DNA of 64,000 nt from Maricaulis sp. (GCA_017643585.1 JAEPND010000001.1:381834-445833); one strand, 5' to 3'; shown: positions 8,487 to 18,059, numbered from the stretch's first letter. Made by a program: numbers and translations. Notes: a model not told the origin generated them from the letters alone.

Positions 8487-9524
8487 ATGAAGCTAGCGAT
8501 TGCGGCCTTTAATCTCGGAGGACCGGACAAGCCGGAAGCCGTACGGCCCTTCCTGCGCAACCTGTTCCGCGATCCGGCAATTATCCAGGCGCCCGGTCCG
8601 ATCCGTGAAATGCTGGCCTGGCTGATTTCGACGACACGGGCCAAGTCAGCGCGCGAGAACTACGCCAAGATGGGGGGTGGATCTCCCCTTGTGCCGGAAA
8701 CCCAGAAACAGCTCGATGCGCTGGAGGCCGAATTGCGGTCTCGCCATGCCGATCTCGAGGTCAAGATCTGGCCGGCCATGCGCTATTGGCATCCCTTCAC
8801 CGAGGATACGGCCAGGGAAATCGAGGCCTGGGAGCCGGACCGGGTCATCCTGTTGCCGCTTTATCCGCAATTCTCGACGACAACGACGGCCTCCTCGCTT
8901 GATGCCTGGGCCTCGTCAACCTCCCTGCAAGCCGAGACGATCTGTTGTTATCCGACGGAAGATGCGTTCATCGACGCGCATGTCGCGCTGTTGCGGGAAA
9001 CGCTGTCCAAGGTCGATGACCTGTTCAACACCCGCGTGATGTTTTCCGCGCACGGCCTGCCCAAGAAAATTGTCGATCAAGGTGATCCCTATCAATGGCA
9101 GGTCGAGCAGACGGTGGCCGCAGTGGTCGGGAAAATGCCGGAGATCACCGATCACGAGATCTGTTATCAGAGCCGCGTGGGTCCGTTGGAATGGATTGGG
9201 CCGTCCACCGACGATGCCATCGAGCGCGCGGGCAAGGCCTGCAAGAACATTGTCCTGACGCCGATCGCCTTCGTCTCTGAGCATATCGAGACGCTTGTCG
9301 AACTGGACGAGGAATATGCCGAGCTTGCATCCGAGCACGGCGTCCCCATCTATCTGCGTGTACCGGCCCTGGGTACTCAGCCTGCGTTTATCAAATCGCT
9401 GGCCGACATGGTCGATACGCGTCTCTACCAGTCCTACGGCTTGGCGCCGGACTCGCGGTCTCGTATATGTCCGCGCGGGTTCGGCAAATGCCGATGTGCG
9501 ATTTCGGGAAGCCTGGAAGCATGA
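8487..9524 (+). CDS. hemH: Ferrochelatase
   Basis: A 345-residue enzyme inserting ferrous iron into protoporphyrin IX. The active-site block MFSAHGLP holds His189, and CYQSRVGPLEWIGPSTDDAI and PIAFVSEHIETLVELDEEY follow with the metal-route acidic residues. The C-terminus is unusual in carrying three cysteines close together (residues 328, 335 and 337, in ICPRGFGKCRC). Caulobacter ferrochelatase is reported to hold a [2Fe-2S] cluster with C-terminal cysteine ligands, so this may be the same type. The stop codon overlaps the hemJ start as ATGA, so the two are probably translationally coupled. Confidence 0.95.
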   Translation: MKLAIAAFNLGGPDKPEAVRPFLRNLFRDPAIIQAPGPIREMLAWLISTTRAKSARENYAKMGGGSPLVPETQKQLDALEAELRSRHADLEVKIWPAMRYWHPFTEDTAREIEAWEPDRVILLPLYPQFSTTTTASSLDAWASSTSLQAETICCYPTEDAFIDAHVALLRETLSKVDDLFNTRVMFSAHGLPKKIVDQGDPYQWQVEQTVAAVVGKMPEITDHEICYQSRVGPLEWIGPSTDDAIERAGKACKNIVLTPIAFVSEHIETLVELDEEYAELASEHGVPIYLRVPALGTQPAFIKSLADMVDTRLYQSYGLAPDSRSRICPRGFGKCRCAISGSLEA

Positions 9525-9976
9525 TCCTTGCAGCGTATGACTGGCTGAGAGCTCTGCATATCCTGGCGGTGATCGCCTGGATGGCGGGTCTGCTCTATCT
9601 GCCGCGCCTCTATGTCTATCATGCACAAGCCGAAGCCGGTGGCGAGTTTGACCAGACTGCCCGCCTGCAGGAACGCCGGCTGCTCAAGGTGATCATGAAC
9701 CCGGCCATGATCGCGACCTGGATCTTTGGTTTGCTTCTGGTGTGGTCAAATGCCGAGCGCGCGGGCGGTTGGGAGATTTTTCTCGACTGGGCCTGGATCG
9801 CAAAATTTGTGCTGATCTCAGCGATGACGGGCATCCACCACGTGTTCGCGGACCGGTTCAAGAAGTTCGAATCTGGCACAAATGACTGGGAACATAAGCG
9901 CTATCGCATCCTGAACGAGATCCCGTTTGTGCTCGCCATCCTGATCGTGTTGATCGCCGTCGTCGCGTTGAAATGA
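9521..9976 (+). CDS. hemJ: Protoporphyrinogen IX oxidase, HemJ type
   Basis: A 151-residue integral membrane protein with about four transmembrane helices. It shows the HemJ pattern LRALHILAVIAWMAGLLYLPR with the essential first-helix histidine, then YVYH, LLKVIMNPAMI and HHVFADRFKKF. HemJ oxidises protoporphyrinogen IX to protoporphyrin IX, the step before ferrochelatase, which agrees with its place right after hemH. Earlier in-frame starts exist inside hemH, but the ATG at 9521 overlapping the hemH stop gives the canonical N-terminus. No hemG or hemY is visible in the window. Confidence 0.9.
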   Translation: MILAAYDWLRALHILAVIAWMAGLLYLPRLYVYHAQAEAGGEFDQTARLQERRLLKVIMNPAMIATWIFGLLLVWSNAERAGGWEIFLDWAWIAKFVLISAMTGIHHVFADRFKKFESGTNDWEHKRYRILNEIPFVLAILIVLIAVVALK

Positions 9977-10058
9977 CACAAGCACAACCGGGCAATGCTT
10001 GACCGTGCAGTCAAGGCGTGGCAAGCAGAATTGAACTCTATTTGAGACCTCTCTTTCA

Positions 10059-10096
10059 TTGACAGATTGGGCATCTATCTGAGATGCCAGTGTCAA
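10059..10096 (+). promoter_or_regulatory. Interrupted hairpin in the rho leader
   Basis: Within the 223 bases between hemJ and rho, TTGACA (10059-10064) pairs with TGTCAA (10091-10096) and GGCATCT (10070-10076) pairs with AGATGCC (10082-10088), enclosing a 5-base loop and an internal bulge. Rho is autoregulated through its leader in several bacteria, so a structured leader is plausible here. No T-run follows, so it is not a simple intrinsic terminator. TTGACA alone could also be a -35 element, but the expected -10 position is poor. Confidence 0.4.
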
Positions 10097-10199
10097 TTTC
10101 TGACCAATTCGGGTGTTTAGGTGTTTCCGGCACCCTTCTTGCTTCGATTGCACCAACTCCGACCGGAGCTGGCCTCGACTTTCCCTGTGAAGATCCATC

Positions 10200-11504
10200 A
10201 TGACCGAAGAAACCGCTCTGCCTGAATCCCTTGCTGGCCTGGAACGCATGACGCTCCAGGATCTGAAGGAAAAGAAGCCGACCGAGCTACTCGAATTTGC
10301 CGAGGCGCTTGAGATCGAGAACGCATCATCCCTGCGAAAACAGGGCATGATGTTCGCGATCCTCAAGGCGCTGGCCGAATGCGGGGTGGAAATCCATGGC
10401 GGCGGGGTTCTGGAAGTTCTGCAGGACGGCTTTGGCTTCCTCCGCTCTCCGGAATCGAACTATCTCGCCGGACCGGACGATATTTACGTCTCACCGACCC
10501 AGATCCGGAAATTCGGTCTGCGCACGGGCGACACCGTGGTGGGCGAGATCCGCAGCCCGCGCGACGGCGAACGATATTTCGCCCTTCTCAAAGTCAGCTC
10601 GATCAATTTCGAGGAACCGGAACGCGCGCGCCACAAGGTGCATTTCGACAATCTGACGCCGCTTTATCCCGATAGCCGCTTTGTTATGGAAACGGTCGAT
10701 CCGACGGTCAAGGATCGCTCCGGACGCGTGATTGATATCGTGGCGCCGCTCGGTAAGGGCCAGCGTGGTCTGATCGTGGCGCCGCCGCGCACCGGAAAGA
10801 CCGTCCTGCTCCAGAACATTGCACACGCGATCGAGAGCAATCACCCGGAAAGCTATCTCATGGTGCTGCTCATTGACGAGCGCCCCGAGGAAGTCACCGA
10901 CATGCAGCGCACGGTTAAGGGCGAGGTGATTTCCTCGACCTTTGATGAACCGGCGACACGCCACGTCCAGGTGGCCGAAATGGTGATCGAGAAAGCCAAG
11001 CGTCTGGTTGAGCATGGCCGCGATGTGGTCATCCTGCTGGACTCCATTACGCGCCTTGGCCGCGCCTACAACACTGTCGTGCCAAGCTCGGGCAAAGTCC
11101 TGACCGGTGGTGTGGATGCCAATGCGCTGCAGCGGCCGAAACGCTTCTTCGGTGCCGCTCGAAATATCGAGAATGGTGGTTCTCTGACCATCATCGCGAC
11201 GGCGCTGATTGAAACCGGCTCCAAGATGGATGAAGTCATCTTCGAGGAATTTAAGGGTACGGGTAACTCTGAAGTCGTGCTGGATCGCAAGGTGGCTGAC
11301 AAACGCGTCTTCCCGGCGATTGATATTCTCAAGTCCGGCACGCGTAAGGAAGAACTCTTGGTCGATCGCAACCACCTGCAGAAGATGTACATCCTGCGCC
11401 GCATCCTCAATCCGATGGGTGCCCAGGACGCGATCGAATTCCTGCTCGACAAGCTGCGTCAGACGAAGACCAATGATGAATTCTTCGACTCCATGAACAC
11501 CTGA
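10200..11504 (+). CDS. rho: Transcription termination factor Rho
   Basis: A 434-residue hexameric RNA helicase that ends transcription at rut sites. The N-terminal helical and cold-shock-like RNA-binding domains show [16 protein letters not shown] and [24 protein letters not shown]. The ATPase core has Walker A APPRTGKT at 194-201, the catalytic [13 protein letters not shown] block, Walker B LLDSITRL at 279-286 and the Q/R-loop region [13 protein letters not shown] near 294-306. No insertion domain is present, as is usual in Proteobacteria. The location close to the origin beside mnmE, mnmG and parAB is conserved in Alphaproteobacteria. A strong intrinsic terminator follows. Confidence 0.98.
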   Translation: MTEETALPESLAGLERMTLQDLKEKKPTELLEFAEALEIENASSLRKQGMMFAILKALAECGVEIHGGGVLEVLQDGFGFLRSPESNYLAGPDDIYVSPTQIRKFGLRTGDTVVGEIRSPRDGERYFALLKVSSINFEEPERARHKVHFDNLTPLYPDSRFVMETVDPTVKDRSGRVIDIVAPLGKGQRGLIVAPPRTGKTVLLQNIAHAIESNHPESYLMVLLIDERPEEVTDMQRTVKGEVISSTFDEPATRHVQVAEMVIEKAKRLVEHGRDVVILLDSITRLGRAYNTVVPSSGKVLTGGVDANALQRPKRFFGAARNIENGGSLTIIATALIETGSKMDEVIFEEFKGTGNSEVVLDRKVADKRVFPAIDILKSGTRKEELLVDRNHLQKMYILRRILNPMGAQDAIEFLLDKLRQTKTNDEFFDSMNT

Positions 11505-11530
11505 TCATTGCCTGCAATGATGTCTAAAAG

Positions 11531-11559
11531 AGCCGCATGATCGCCATGCGGCTTTTTTT
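11531..11559 (+). terminator. Intrinsic terminator of rho
   Basis: AGCCGCATG (11531-11539) pairs with CATGCGGCT (11545-11553) around a 5-base loop and is followed by an uninterrupted T-run to 11559. It lies 27 bases after the rho stop codon. Geometry and T-tract make this a textbook intrinsic terminator. Confidence 0.92.
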
Positions 11560-11618
11560 GCTTCTGTATTCGGCCAGGATTGGGTTTGCTGTCCCCAGAA
11601 AACACAAAGGGGACACAC

Positions 11619-12254
11619 ATGGTCGATACCACAGGCAAGCAACTCATTCTGCATCATGCGCCGCGCACGCGGTCTGTTCGCTGTCGCTGGCTGCTGGAAG
11701 AGATGGGCGTCGCCTACACCCTGAAACAGGCGCCCTACCGAGCAACAGTGGAAGAAACCGCGGCCTATCGCGAGCTGCATCCGCTCGCCAAGATCCCGGC
11801 CCTGGAGCATGGCGAAACCACGATGTTCGAGAGTGTCGCGATCATGCAATACATCCTCGCGACCTTCGGGCCGAGCGACCTTGAGGTCCGTCCGGGCGAG
11901 ACCGATTATGGCCGTTTCCTGCAATGGCTGCATTTCGGAGAGGGTGGGATGACCTTGCCGGTTACAATGTTGCTCGCCCACACGGCGCTCTTGCCTGAGG
12001 AGCACCGTAATGCCGGCATAGCGGCCTGGGCCAAGTCAGAGACCGACAAACACTTGGAAGCGCTGGAGCACAGCGGTATCGGCAAGGGAAGCTATTTGGT
12101 GGCGGATCGTCTCACGGCGGCCGACATCTCGGTGGGCTATATGCTCTACCTGCTCAAGATCATCCGCCAGTTTGGCGATGCGCCGGACAGCGTGAAAGCC
12201 TATTTCCGCCGTCTCACCGAGCGCGAAGGTTGGAAAACCGCCAGCGCTGACTAG
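11619..12254 (+). CDS. Glutathione S-transferase family protein
   Basis: A 211-residue protein with an N-terminal thioredoxin-like domain (about 1-85) and a helical C-terminal domain. LILHHAPRTRSVRCRWLLEEMGVAY supplies the glutathione-site region, HPLAKIPALEHGETTMFESVAIMQYI holds the conserved cis-proline and ES pair, and YLVADRLTAADISVGYML is the capping motif of the second domain. The ATG at 11619 has AGGGGA seven to eight bases upstream. The substrate is not evident. It follows the rho terminator, so it has its own promoter, and its stop overlaps the convergent LytTR gene by 4 bases. Confidence 0.88.
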   Translation: MVDTTGKQLILHHAPRTRSVRCRWLLEEMGVAYTLKQAPYRATVEETAAYRELHPLAKIPALEHGETTMFESVAIMQYILATFGPSDLEVRPGETDYGRFLQWLHFGEGGMTLPVTMLLAHTALLPEEHRNAGIAAWAKSETDKHLEALEHSGIGKGSYLVADRLTAADISVGYMLYLLKIIRQFGDAPDSVKAYFRRLTEREGWKTASAD

Positions 12255-13075
12255 TCCACGATCCGCCCGGAGAGTGCGCGATGCGCATCGTCCATATAGC
12301 GGTCAGAGACTGGAATGCGGCTGCCATTGCTCAACTGGACTTCCCGGATCTTCTCGCCCCGGGCCTTGGCGCCCATCACCTGGTTTGGATTGACGATGTG
12401 GGAGCGGTGAACCCGCACAAAGCCGGATTCAGACAGTTTTTCCGACAATCCGGCCATGGTCGCGCGGTGCAGGACCTCGCGTCCCTCCATCAGCAGGGCG
12501 ATGTAATTGCCCTGGGCTGTTGCGCCCTGGATGTCCTTGACCGGGATAAATTCCACACCGGTTGTCGAGCGAACGGCAATCGCCGGCTCTCTTTCCTGGG
12601 TTGTCGGCGCATTTTCGGGGCGAGGCCGCATCTGGCGCCCGGCCAGATAGGTAAAAAAGAGCAGCAGACCATCCCACAGCCAGTATCGGACCTGCCAGGT
12701 ACTCATGAGCTTTAACGGGTTGGTATTACTCAGATATCCGAAAACAACAGCATTGAAGACGCCTGAAATCGGGAGCGCAATGGCAGTGGCTGTCAGGGCG
12801 GTTACAAGACTTGGCAAGAGCGCCTTGTTCACATCTCTCGCCCCGTAGAGATACACCATGGGCATCATGAACAGCCAGGGTAGAAACCCGAGCGCCCAAT
12901 TGGCCAGAAAATAGGTGTAGGGCTGCTCTGAACCGACTCTGTGAGCATCGATATAATGCGACACAGAGAACAGAAAAATCAATATAACCCAAATACTTAC
13001 CGTCGTCACGATCAGGGGTTTGTCCGCCCGGATCCGAGGCAGGTGAGGTATAAGTGTTGAGTCAAAAACCGCCAC
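12251..13075 (-). CDS. Membrane-bound LytTR-type transcription regulator
   Basis: A 274-residue protein with about four hydrophobic helices in the first 150 residues (near 20-38, 58-75, 88-110 and 130-145). A C-terminal LytTR DNA-binding domain follows (about 165-270), with VKDIQGATAQGNYIALLM and FVRVHRSHIVNPNQV as signature blocks. No receiver domain is present, so it may sense a membrane or membrane-borne signal directly. The start is GTG with AAGGGACG upstream. No partner kinase or obvious target lies next to it. The membrane-fused LytTR architecture is known in Alphaproteobacteria but specific functions are largely unassigned. Confidence 0.85.
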   Translation of the reverse strand: MAVFDSTLIPHLPRIRADKPLIVTTVSIWVILIFLFSVSHYIDAHRVGSEQPYTYFLANWALGFLPWLFMMPMVYLYGARDVNKALLPSLVTALTATAIALPISGVFNAVVFGYLSNTNPLKLMSTWQVRYWLWDGLLLFFTYLAGRQMRPRPENAPTTQEREPAIAVRSTTGVEFIPVKDIQGATAQGNYIALLMEGREVLHRATMAGLSEKLSESGFVRVHRSHIVNPNQVMGAKARGEKIREVQLSNGSRIPVSDRYMDDAHRALSGRIVD

Positions 13076-13152
13076 GATACGTCCCTTCAGATCGTTCCCG
13101 TACCTGGCCCGAGCCCAGATAGCTTAGCACAATTGTGGACAGCGCAAGAGCT

Positions 13153-13851
13153 TCACGCCAGATGCTTGCGCAGAAACTCCACGGTGCGGGTATTTGCCAA
13201 AGCAGCGGACGCTTTGTCGAAATGCAGCCCTTCGGTTCGGGCGAATGCGTGCTCCATGCCGGCATAATCATGCAAGACGATCGTGTCGTGATCATCGAAA
13301 GCGGCGTGGATCCTTGCCTGGGCATCCGGAGGTACGAATTGGTCGCGCTCGGCGATGTGAAGCATCAGCGGGCGGTCGAGGTCATTCGCCTCGTGCAGGG
13401 AATTCTCGATGCCGACGCCGTAATAGCCAACGCTGGCATCTGCAGATGTCCGACATGCGGTCAGGAAGGCGAGATACCCACCCAGACAATAGCCGATCGC
13501 GCCCACCCTGCCGTCGCATTCGGGGCGTTCCCGCAGGACCTCGATTGCCTGGGCGATATCGCCCATACCGGCATCCACGTCGTAATCGCCATACAGTTTG
13601 AACGCCTGTTGAAGCTCAGCGTCGCTTTTATCGGTAATCTGAATACCCGGCTGGATGCGCCAGAAGAGGTCGGGACAGAATGTGACAAATCCGGCGTGGG
13701 CGAATTGATCGCAAATGCCGCGCATCACTGCATTGACGCCGAAGATTTCCTGCAAAACAACCAAGCCGGGACCGTGGCCAGAGGGCGGCAGGGACAGATA
13801 GGCCTTGAACTCTGGCGTGCTGTTGTCGATCACGACATCTTGACCCGGCAT
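13153..13851 (-). CDS. Dienelactone hydrolase family protein
   Basis: A 232-residue alpha/beta hydrolase with the cysteine-type triad of dienelactone hydrolases: E35 in LQEIFGVN, nucleophile C122 in GYCLGG, D170 in AERDQFVPP and H201 in GMEHAFAR. True dienelactone hydrolases act in chloroaromatic breakdown, but chromosomal copies outside such pathways usually have unknown esters or lactones as substrates. AGGAGG sits at ideal spacing before the ATG. It stands alone between the LytTR regulator and the DUF6489 gene, with no catabolic neighbours, so no pathway is assigned. Confidence 0.88.
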   Translation of the reverse strand: MPGQDVVIDNSTPEFKAYLSLPPSGHGPGLVVLQEIFGVNAVMRGICDQFAHAGFVTFCPDLFWRIQPGIQITDKSDAELQQAFKLYGDYDVDAGMGDIAQAIEVLRERPECDGRVGAIGYCLGGYLAFLTACRTSADASVGYYGVGIENSLHEANDLDRPLMLHIAERDQFVPPDAQARIHAAFDDHDTIVLHDYAGMEHAFARTEGLHFDKASAALANTRTVEFLRKHLA

Positions 13852-13898
13852 GCGACCCTCCTTTTGATGGCACTTAAGGCAACGTCTTCGAGGTGGTC

Positions 13899-14138
13899 AT
13901 GAAGGTCAATATCAATATCGAATGCTCACCCCAAGAGGCGCGAGCTTTTCTGGGTCTGCCGGATGTCACGCATCTCAATGAACGATTGACGGAAGAGATG
14001 GTGCGGCGCATGGAGGCCAATCTTGAGTCCATGGAGCCTGAGGCACTGATGCGGCAATGGACCACTTTCGGTGGCCAGATGACCGATCAATTCATGTCCT
14101 TCATGCGCCAGACCGGCATGGACCCGAACACAAAGTAG
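13899..14138 (+). CDS. DUF6489 family small protein
   Basis: A 79-residue acidic protein opening MKVNINIECSPQEARAFLGLPDV, then a helical segment and an end rich in Met, Gln and Thr (TTFGGQMTDQFMSFMRQTG). This matches, from memory, the alphaproteobacterial DUF6489 family of unknown function, commonly encoded just before mnmE. The ATG at 13899 is preceded by GAGG with 5-base spacing; a GTG two codons upstream is possible. mnmE starts 7 bases after its stop, so the two are probably cotranscribed. No catalytic motif is seen. Confidence 0.75.
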   Translation: MKVNINIECSPQEARAFLGLPDVTHLNERLTEEMVRRMEANLESMEPEALMRQWTTFGGQMTDQFMSFMRQTGMDPNTK

Positions 14139-14145
14139 GCCCCTC

Positions 14146-15465
14146 GTGAAAACGACTATCTATGCCCTTTCCACGCCGCCCGGACGATCCGGTGTGGCGG
14201 TGATCCGCTTGTCCGGAGATCGCGTGGGTCTGGTCCTGGACAAGCTGACCCGGGGCCAGCGGCCGCCGCCGCGCCTGGCCAGTGTCAGGCGCCTGTCGAA
14301 CGAGGCCGGCGAGATTTTCGACGAGTCCCTGGTTCTCTATTTTCAGAAGCCGGCGAGTTTCACGGGCGAAGACGTGGCGGAACTCCAGGTCCATGGCGGT
14401 CCCGCCGTGATCGAGGCGGCGCTGGATACCCTGGACTCACTGGGATGCCTTGTTGCCGAGCCGGGCGAATTTACCCGGCGCGCTTTCGAGAATGGTCGCC
14501 TCGACCTGACCGAGGCCGAGGGGCTGGCGGATCTCATTGATGCGGAGACAGAGGCGCAGCGGCGCCAGGCCCTGTCGCAGATGTCGGGCGCACTGAAAGA
14601 GCTCTATGAGGGGTGGCGCAGTACCTTGATCAACGTGCTGGCCTCGATCGAGGGAGAGATTGATTTCCCGGACGAGGAAGATGTCCCGGATGCGTTGTCG
14701 CACCGGGCTCACCTGCCCTTGACCGAATTGATCGCGTCCATGGGTGAACATCTGGACGATGATCGACGGGGAGAGCGGATCCGGACCGGATTTTCAGTCG
14801 CCCTGATTGGCGCGCCCAATGCCGGGAAATCCTCCTTGCTGAACTGCCTGGCGAGACGGGATGCCGCCATCGTCACTGACATTCCCGGCACGACGCGGGA
14901 CATTGTCGAGGTTCGTTTGGTGATGGCAGGCTTTCCAGTCGTGATTTCAGATACGGCCGGACTTCGCGAGGCGGTGGATGCCGTTGAGGCAGAGGGCGTT
15001 CGTCGGGCTCTGGATCGCGCGGTCGAGGCCGATCTTCGTATTGGGGTAGCCGACGCCCGTTCCGAAGAGGAGTTGCTGGATTTGCAGCAGCGGTTGAAAG
15101 ATGGAGATTTGTTGGTTCTCAACAAGATGGATCTCGTCGACAAAACCGCTCGCGATGATGAGGCCTACGGGTTGAGTGCCAAGTCCGGTGACGGGGTGTC
15201 TGAACTGGAAGCGCGCATCGAGGAGATTGTGGTGGACCGACTGTCTGCGCGGGAATTGCCTGCGATCAGTCGGACCCGGCATCGCAAATCGGTAAAAGAG
15301 GCCGTGGATGCCTTGATCCGGGCGCGGTTGAAACTTGCACAGGCGCCCGAACTGGCTGGAGAGGATGTGCGGCTGGCGGTGCGCGCAACCGAGGCCCTGA
15401 CGGGTCGTGTGGATGTGGAAGACATCCTCGACCGGGTGTTCTCGCAATTCTGCATCGGGAAATAA
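14146..15465 (+). CDS. mnmE: tRNA modification GTPase MnmE
   Basis: A 439-residue protein that, with MnmG, forms the 5-carboxymethylaminomethyl group on wobble uridine. The N-terminal folate-binding domain shows the STPPGRSGVAVIRLSG block. The embedded G domain has GAPNAGKSS at 222-230, PGTTRD near 247-252, DTAG at 269-272 and NKMD. The C-terminal FCIGK holds the catalytic cysteine (436). The start is GTG, seven bases after the DUF6489 stop. mnmG follows after an intergenic parS site, so both halves of the modification enzyme are adjacent near the origin, as in many bacteria. Confidence 0.96.
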   Translation: MKTTIYALSTPPGRSGVAVIRLSGDRVGLVLDKLTRGQRPPPRLASVRRLSNEAGEIFDESLVLYFQKPASFTGEDVAELQVHGGPAVIEAALDTLDSLGCLVAEPGEFTRRAFENGRLDLTEAEGLADLIDAETEAQRRQALSQMSGALKELYEGWRSTLINVLASIEGEIDFPDEEDVPDALSHRAHLPLTELIASMGEHLDDDRRGERIRTGFSVALIGAPNAGKSSLLNCLARRDAAIVTDIPGTTRDIVEVRLVMAGFPVVISDTAGLREAVDAVEAEGVRRALDRAVEADLRIGVADARSEEELLDLQQRLKDGDLLVLNKMDLVDKTARDDEAYGLSAKSGDGVSELEARIEEIVVDRLSARELPAISRTRHRKSVKEAVDALIRARLKLAQAPELAGEDVRLAVRATEALTGRVDVEDILDRVFSQFCIGK

Positions 15466-15479
15466 GACCTCACCAAGGA

Positions 15480-15495
15480 TGTTTCACGTGAAACA
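15480..15495. promoter_or_regulatory. parS: parS centromere site 1
   Basis: TGTTTCACGTGAAACA is a perfect 16-base palindrome identical to the widely conserved chromosomal parS consensus bound by ParB. It sits 14 bases after the mnmE stop in the mnmE-mnmG gap, about 8 kb from the origin. In Caulobacter the parS cluster is likewise about 8 kb from the origin. ParB is encoded 3.4 kb downstream. Confidence 0.95.
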
Positions 15496-15576
15496 CTGAG
15501 GCCCTGCTCGACTCCCTGCGACGGAAGCATTATGTAGTGCGCCCTTTTCAAGACTGACGGAACAGGTTGCGCGACC

Positions 15577-17439
15577 ATGAGCTCGTGGGATGTGATCATA
15601 ATCGGTGGTGGGCATGCAGGGTGCGAGGCCGCGGCGGCCTCTGCGCGTGCCGGTGCACGAACGCTCTTGCTCACCCACAAGCTTGAAACGATTGGCGAGA
15701 TGTCCTGCAACCCCGCGATCGGCGGGCTCGGCAAAGGGCATCTGGTTCGAGAGATTGATGCGCTCGACGGGATTATGGGTCGGATCGCGGATGCTTCGGG
15801 CATCCAGTTTCGGCTGCTCAATCGCTCCAAGGGACCGGCTGTGCGCGGCCCCCGTACCCAATCCGATCGCAAGCTCTACCGCGAAGCGATGCAGGCAGAG
15901 CTCCGCGCGACAGCCAATCTGGATATTCGAGCGTCAGCGGTAGAAGACCTGGTCATCGAGAGCGGGGTCGTTGTCGGGGTCATTGATGCCGAGGGCATAA
16001 CCTATCAGGCGCCAAGCGTCGTGCTGACCACGGGTACATTCCTGAAAGGTCTGATCCATATCGGCGAGAAACGCATTCCTGCTGGCCGTGTGGATGAAGC
16101 GCCAGCGATCGGGCTCAGTGACCGGCTTTACGCGCTGGATCTGGAAATGGGTCGACTGAAGACCGGAACGCCGGCTCGCCTGAAGCAGTCGTCAATCGAC
16201 TGGGATGAGCTTGAACAACAGCCCGCCGATGCTGACCCTGTCGCGTTTTCGTTTCTGACGGATGAAATCACGGTACCGCAGATCACCTGTGCGGTGACGC
16301 GAACCACGGAAGAGACCCACGCAATCATTGCCGCGAATATCAACAAGTCGGCGGTTTACAGTGGTGCCATTGCCGGTCGTGGGCCGCGCTATTGCCCCTC
16401 TATCGAAGACAAGGTGCACCGTTTTGCGGACCGGACCAATCACCAGATTTTCCTTGAGCCGGAAGGTCTCGATGATGACACGGTGTATCCGAACGGAATC
16501 TCGTCCTCTTTGCCCGAAGACGTCCAGGATGCGTTCTTGCGGACCATTCCGGGGCTCTCGAATGTCGAGGTGATCCGATACGGCTATGCCATCGAGTATG
16601 ATTATGTCGATCCGCGCGAGCTCGACGAGACCCTGCAGGTGCGCAAGGCGCCCGGGCTCTGGCTGGCGGGTCAGATCAATGGCACAACCGGTTACGAGGA
16701 AGCTGCGGCACAGGGCCTGATGGCCGGTCTGAATGCAGCCTTCGCCGCGACCGGCCGGGACCGTTTCATTCTCTCCCGCTCCGAGGCCTATATCGGCGTG
16801 ATGATCGATGATCTGATCACCCGCGGTGTGTCCGAGCCCTATCGCATGTTCACGTCACGGGCCGAGTACCGTCTCACCTTGCGATCGGACAATGCGGATC
16901 AGCGGCTGACCCGGATCGCGATTGATCGAGGCTTCGCAAGCGAGGACCGACGGTTGGCGTTTGAGGGCAAGATGGTGGCGCTGGAGGATGCGTGCGCCCT
17001 GGCAAAAGCCTGTCTGCTCTCCCCGCCGGAAGCGAAGAAACACGGTCTCGCAGTAAATCAGGACGGTAAGCGTCGGGATGTCTTTGACTTGCTCGCCTAC
17101 CCTGAGATCAAATGGAATGATCTGGTGGCGATCTGGCCGCAGCTCGGAGCGCTGGACAAGGCGATCCGTGAGCAGATCGAGATTGATGCCCTGTATGCGG
17201 GGTATCTCGATCGACAGCAGGCGGACATCACTGCGTTCCGGCGTGATGAGGCCGTGAAGATACCAGAAGCCTTTGACTATGATCTTGTGGGCGGCCTGTC
17301 CAATGAGGCGAAGGAGAAGCTGAAGGCTTCGCGACCGTCGACACTGGGCCAGGCAGCGCGGGTTGAGGGTGTGACCCCAGGCGCTCTCACAGCCGTTCTG
17401 GCGCATATCAAACGCCAGCATAAGGCAGCAAGCGCATGA
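15577..17439 (+). CDS. mnmG: tRNA uridine-5-carboxymethylaminomethyl modification enzyme MnmG (GidA)
   Basis: A 620-residue FAD- and NADH-dependent partner of MnmE. The FAD-binding [10 protein letters not shown] starts at residue 10, followed by [25 protein letters not shown], a signature covering the conserved cysteine region. [20 protein letters not shown] and [17 protein letters not shown] are later family blocks. The C-terminal helical domain that contacts MnmE is present, and the overall length is normal. Its stop overlaps the rsmG start as ATGA. Gene order mnmE-mnmG-rsmG-parA-parB is one of the best conserved near-origin blocks in bacteria. Confidence 0.97.
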   Translation: MSSWDVIIIGGGHAGCEAAAASARAGARTLLLTHKLETIGEMSCNPAIGGLGKGHLVREIDALDGIMGRIADASGIQFRLLNRSKGPAVRGPRTQSDRKLYREAMQAELRATANLDIRASAVEDLVIESGVVVGVIDAEGITYQAPSVVLTTGTFLKGLIHIGEKRIPAGRVDEAPAIGLSDRLYALDLEMGRLKTGTPARLKQSSIDWDELEQQPADADPVAFSFLTDEITVPQITCAVTRTTEETHAIIAANINKSAVYSGAIAGRGPRYCPSIEDKVHRFADRTNHQIFLEPEGLDDDTVYPNGISSSLPEDVQDAFLRTIPGLSNVEVIRYGYAIEYDYVDPRELDETLQVRKAPGLWLAGQINGTTGYEEAAAQGLMAGLNAAFAATGRDRFILSRSEAYIGVMIDDLITRGVSEPYRMFTSRAEYRLTLRSDNADQRLTRIAIDRGFASEDRRLAFEGKMVALEDACALAKACLLSPPEAKKHGLAVNQDGKRRDVFDLLAYPEIKWNDLVAIWPQLGALDKAIREQIEIDALYAGYLDRQQADITAFRRDEAVKIPEAFDYDLVGGLSNEAKEKLKASRPSTLGQAARVEGVTPGALTAVLAHIKRQHKAASA

Positions 17440-18059
17440 CGTCGGATGAGTTTGCCGAAATAACCGGTGTTTCACGTGAAACACTGGAGGGGTTCGAGAC
17501 CTGGCGACGCCTTCTCGAAGAGACCAACGCCCATACGAACCTCGTCGGCCGGTCGACTTTGGCGGACTTCTGGGAGCGCCACGCGCTCGATAGCTATCAG
17601 TTGTGGGACCATATTCCGGAGGGCGCACGACGGTTTGCAGATCTGGGCGCTGGTGCCGGGTTTCCGGGTTTGGCCCTAGCACTGGGTCTCAAGGATCGAG
17701 GCGTGGATGGGCAGGTCTTGATGGTCGATTCCGTCGGCAAGAAAGTCGCCTTTCTCAACAAGGTCATTCAAGCCACCGGTGTGCCGGCAGAGGCCAGATC
17801 GATTCGCGTTGAGACGCTGGATCCGCACACTTGCGTTGATGTGGTGACGGCCCGGGCCTTTGCACCACTTCATAAATTATTGGGATACGCCCATCCGCTG
17901 TTGAAAAACGGGGCTTTAGGGCTGTTTTTCAAGGGCCGCCGCTATGAGGAAGAATTGACCGAGGCGCGGAAAAACTGGACATTCGAATCCGAAGTCATAC
18001 CCAGTCGTACCAGCGATGGGGTGATCCTCCGGATAGAAGAGGTCAAGCGTGTCCGATAA
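17436..18059 (+). CDS. rsmG: 16S rRNA (guanine-527-N7) methyltransferase RsmG (GidB)
   Basis: A 207-residue SAM-dependent enzyme that methylates G527 of 16S rRNA. The SAM-binding block is [17 protein letters not shown] at about 67-83, followed by [14 protein letters not shown] and [15 protein letters not shown]-terminal residues 11-16 (GVSRET) are encoded by a perfect parS site, so DNA-level constraint acts on the protein sequence there. The start overlaps the mnmG stop, and the 3' end overlaps the parA start by 11 bases. Length and motifs fit the family. Confidence 0.95.
   Translation: MTSDEFAEITGVSRETLEGFETWRRLLEETNAHTNLVGRSTLADFWERHALDSYQLWDHIPEGARRFADLGAGAGFPGLALALGLKDRGVDGQVLMVDSVGKKVAFLNKVIQATGVPAEARSIRVETLDPHTCVDVVTARAFAPLHKLLGYAHPLLKNGALGLFFKGRRYEEELTEARKNWTFESEVIPSRTSDGVILRIEEVKRVR
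17468..17483. promoter_or_regulatory. parS: parS centromere site 2, inside rsmG
   Basis: A second exact copy of TGTTTCACGTGAAACA lies within the rsmG coding sequence, covering the last base of codon 11 through codon 16. It is 1,988 bases from site 1 and about 0.6 kb upstream of parA. Two perfect sites this close would form one ParB loading zone. Confidence 0.95.

Noticed and set aside
10059-10087. TTGACA in the rho leader as a -35 promoter element
   Set aside because: The sequence at the matching -10 distance (AGATGC) is poor and the element is better explained as part of the hairpin.
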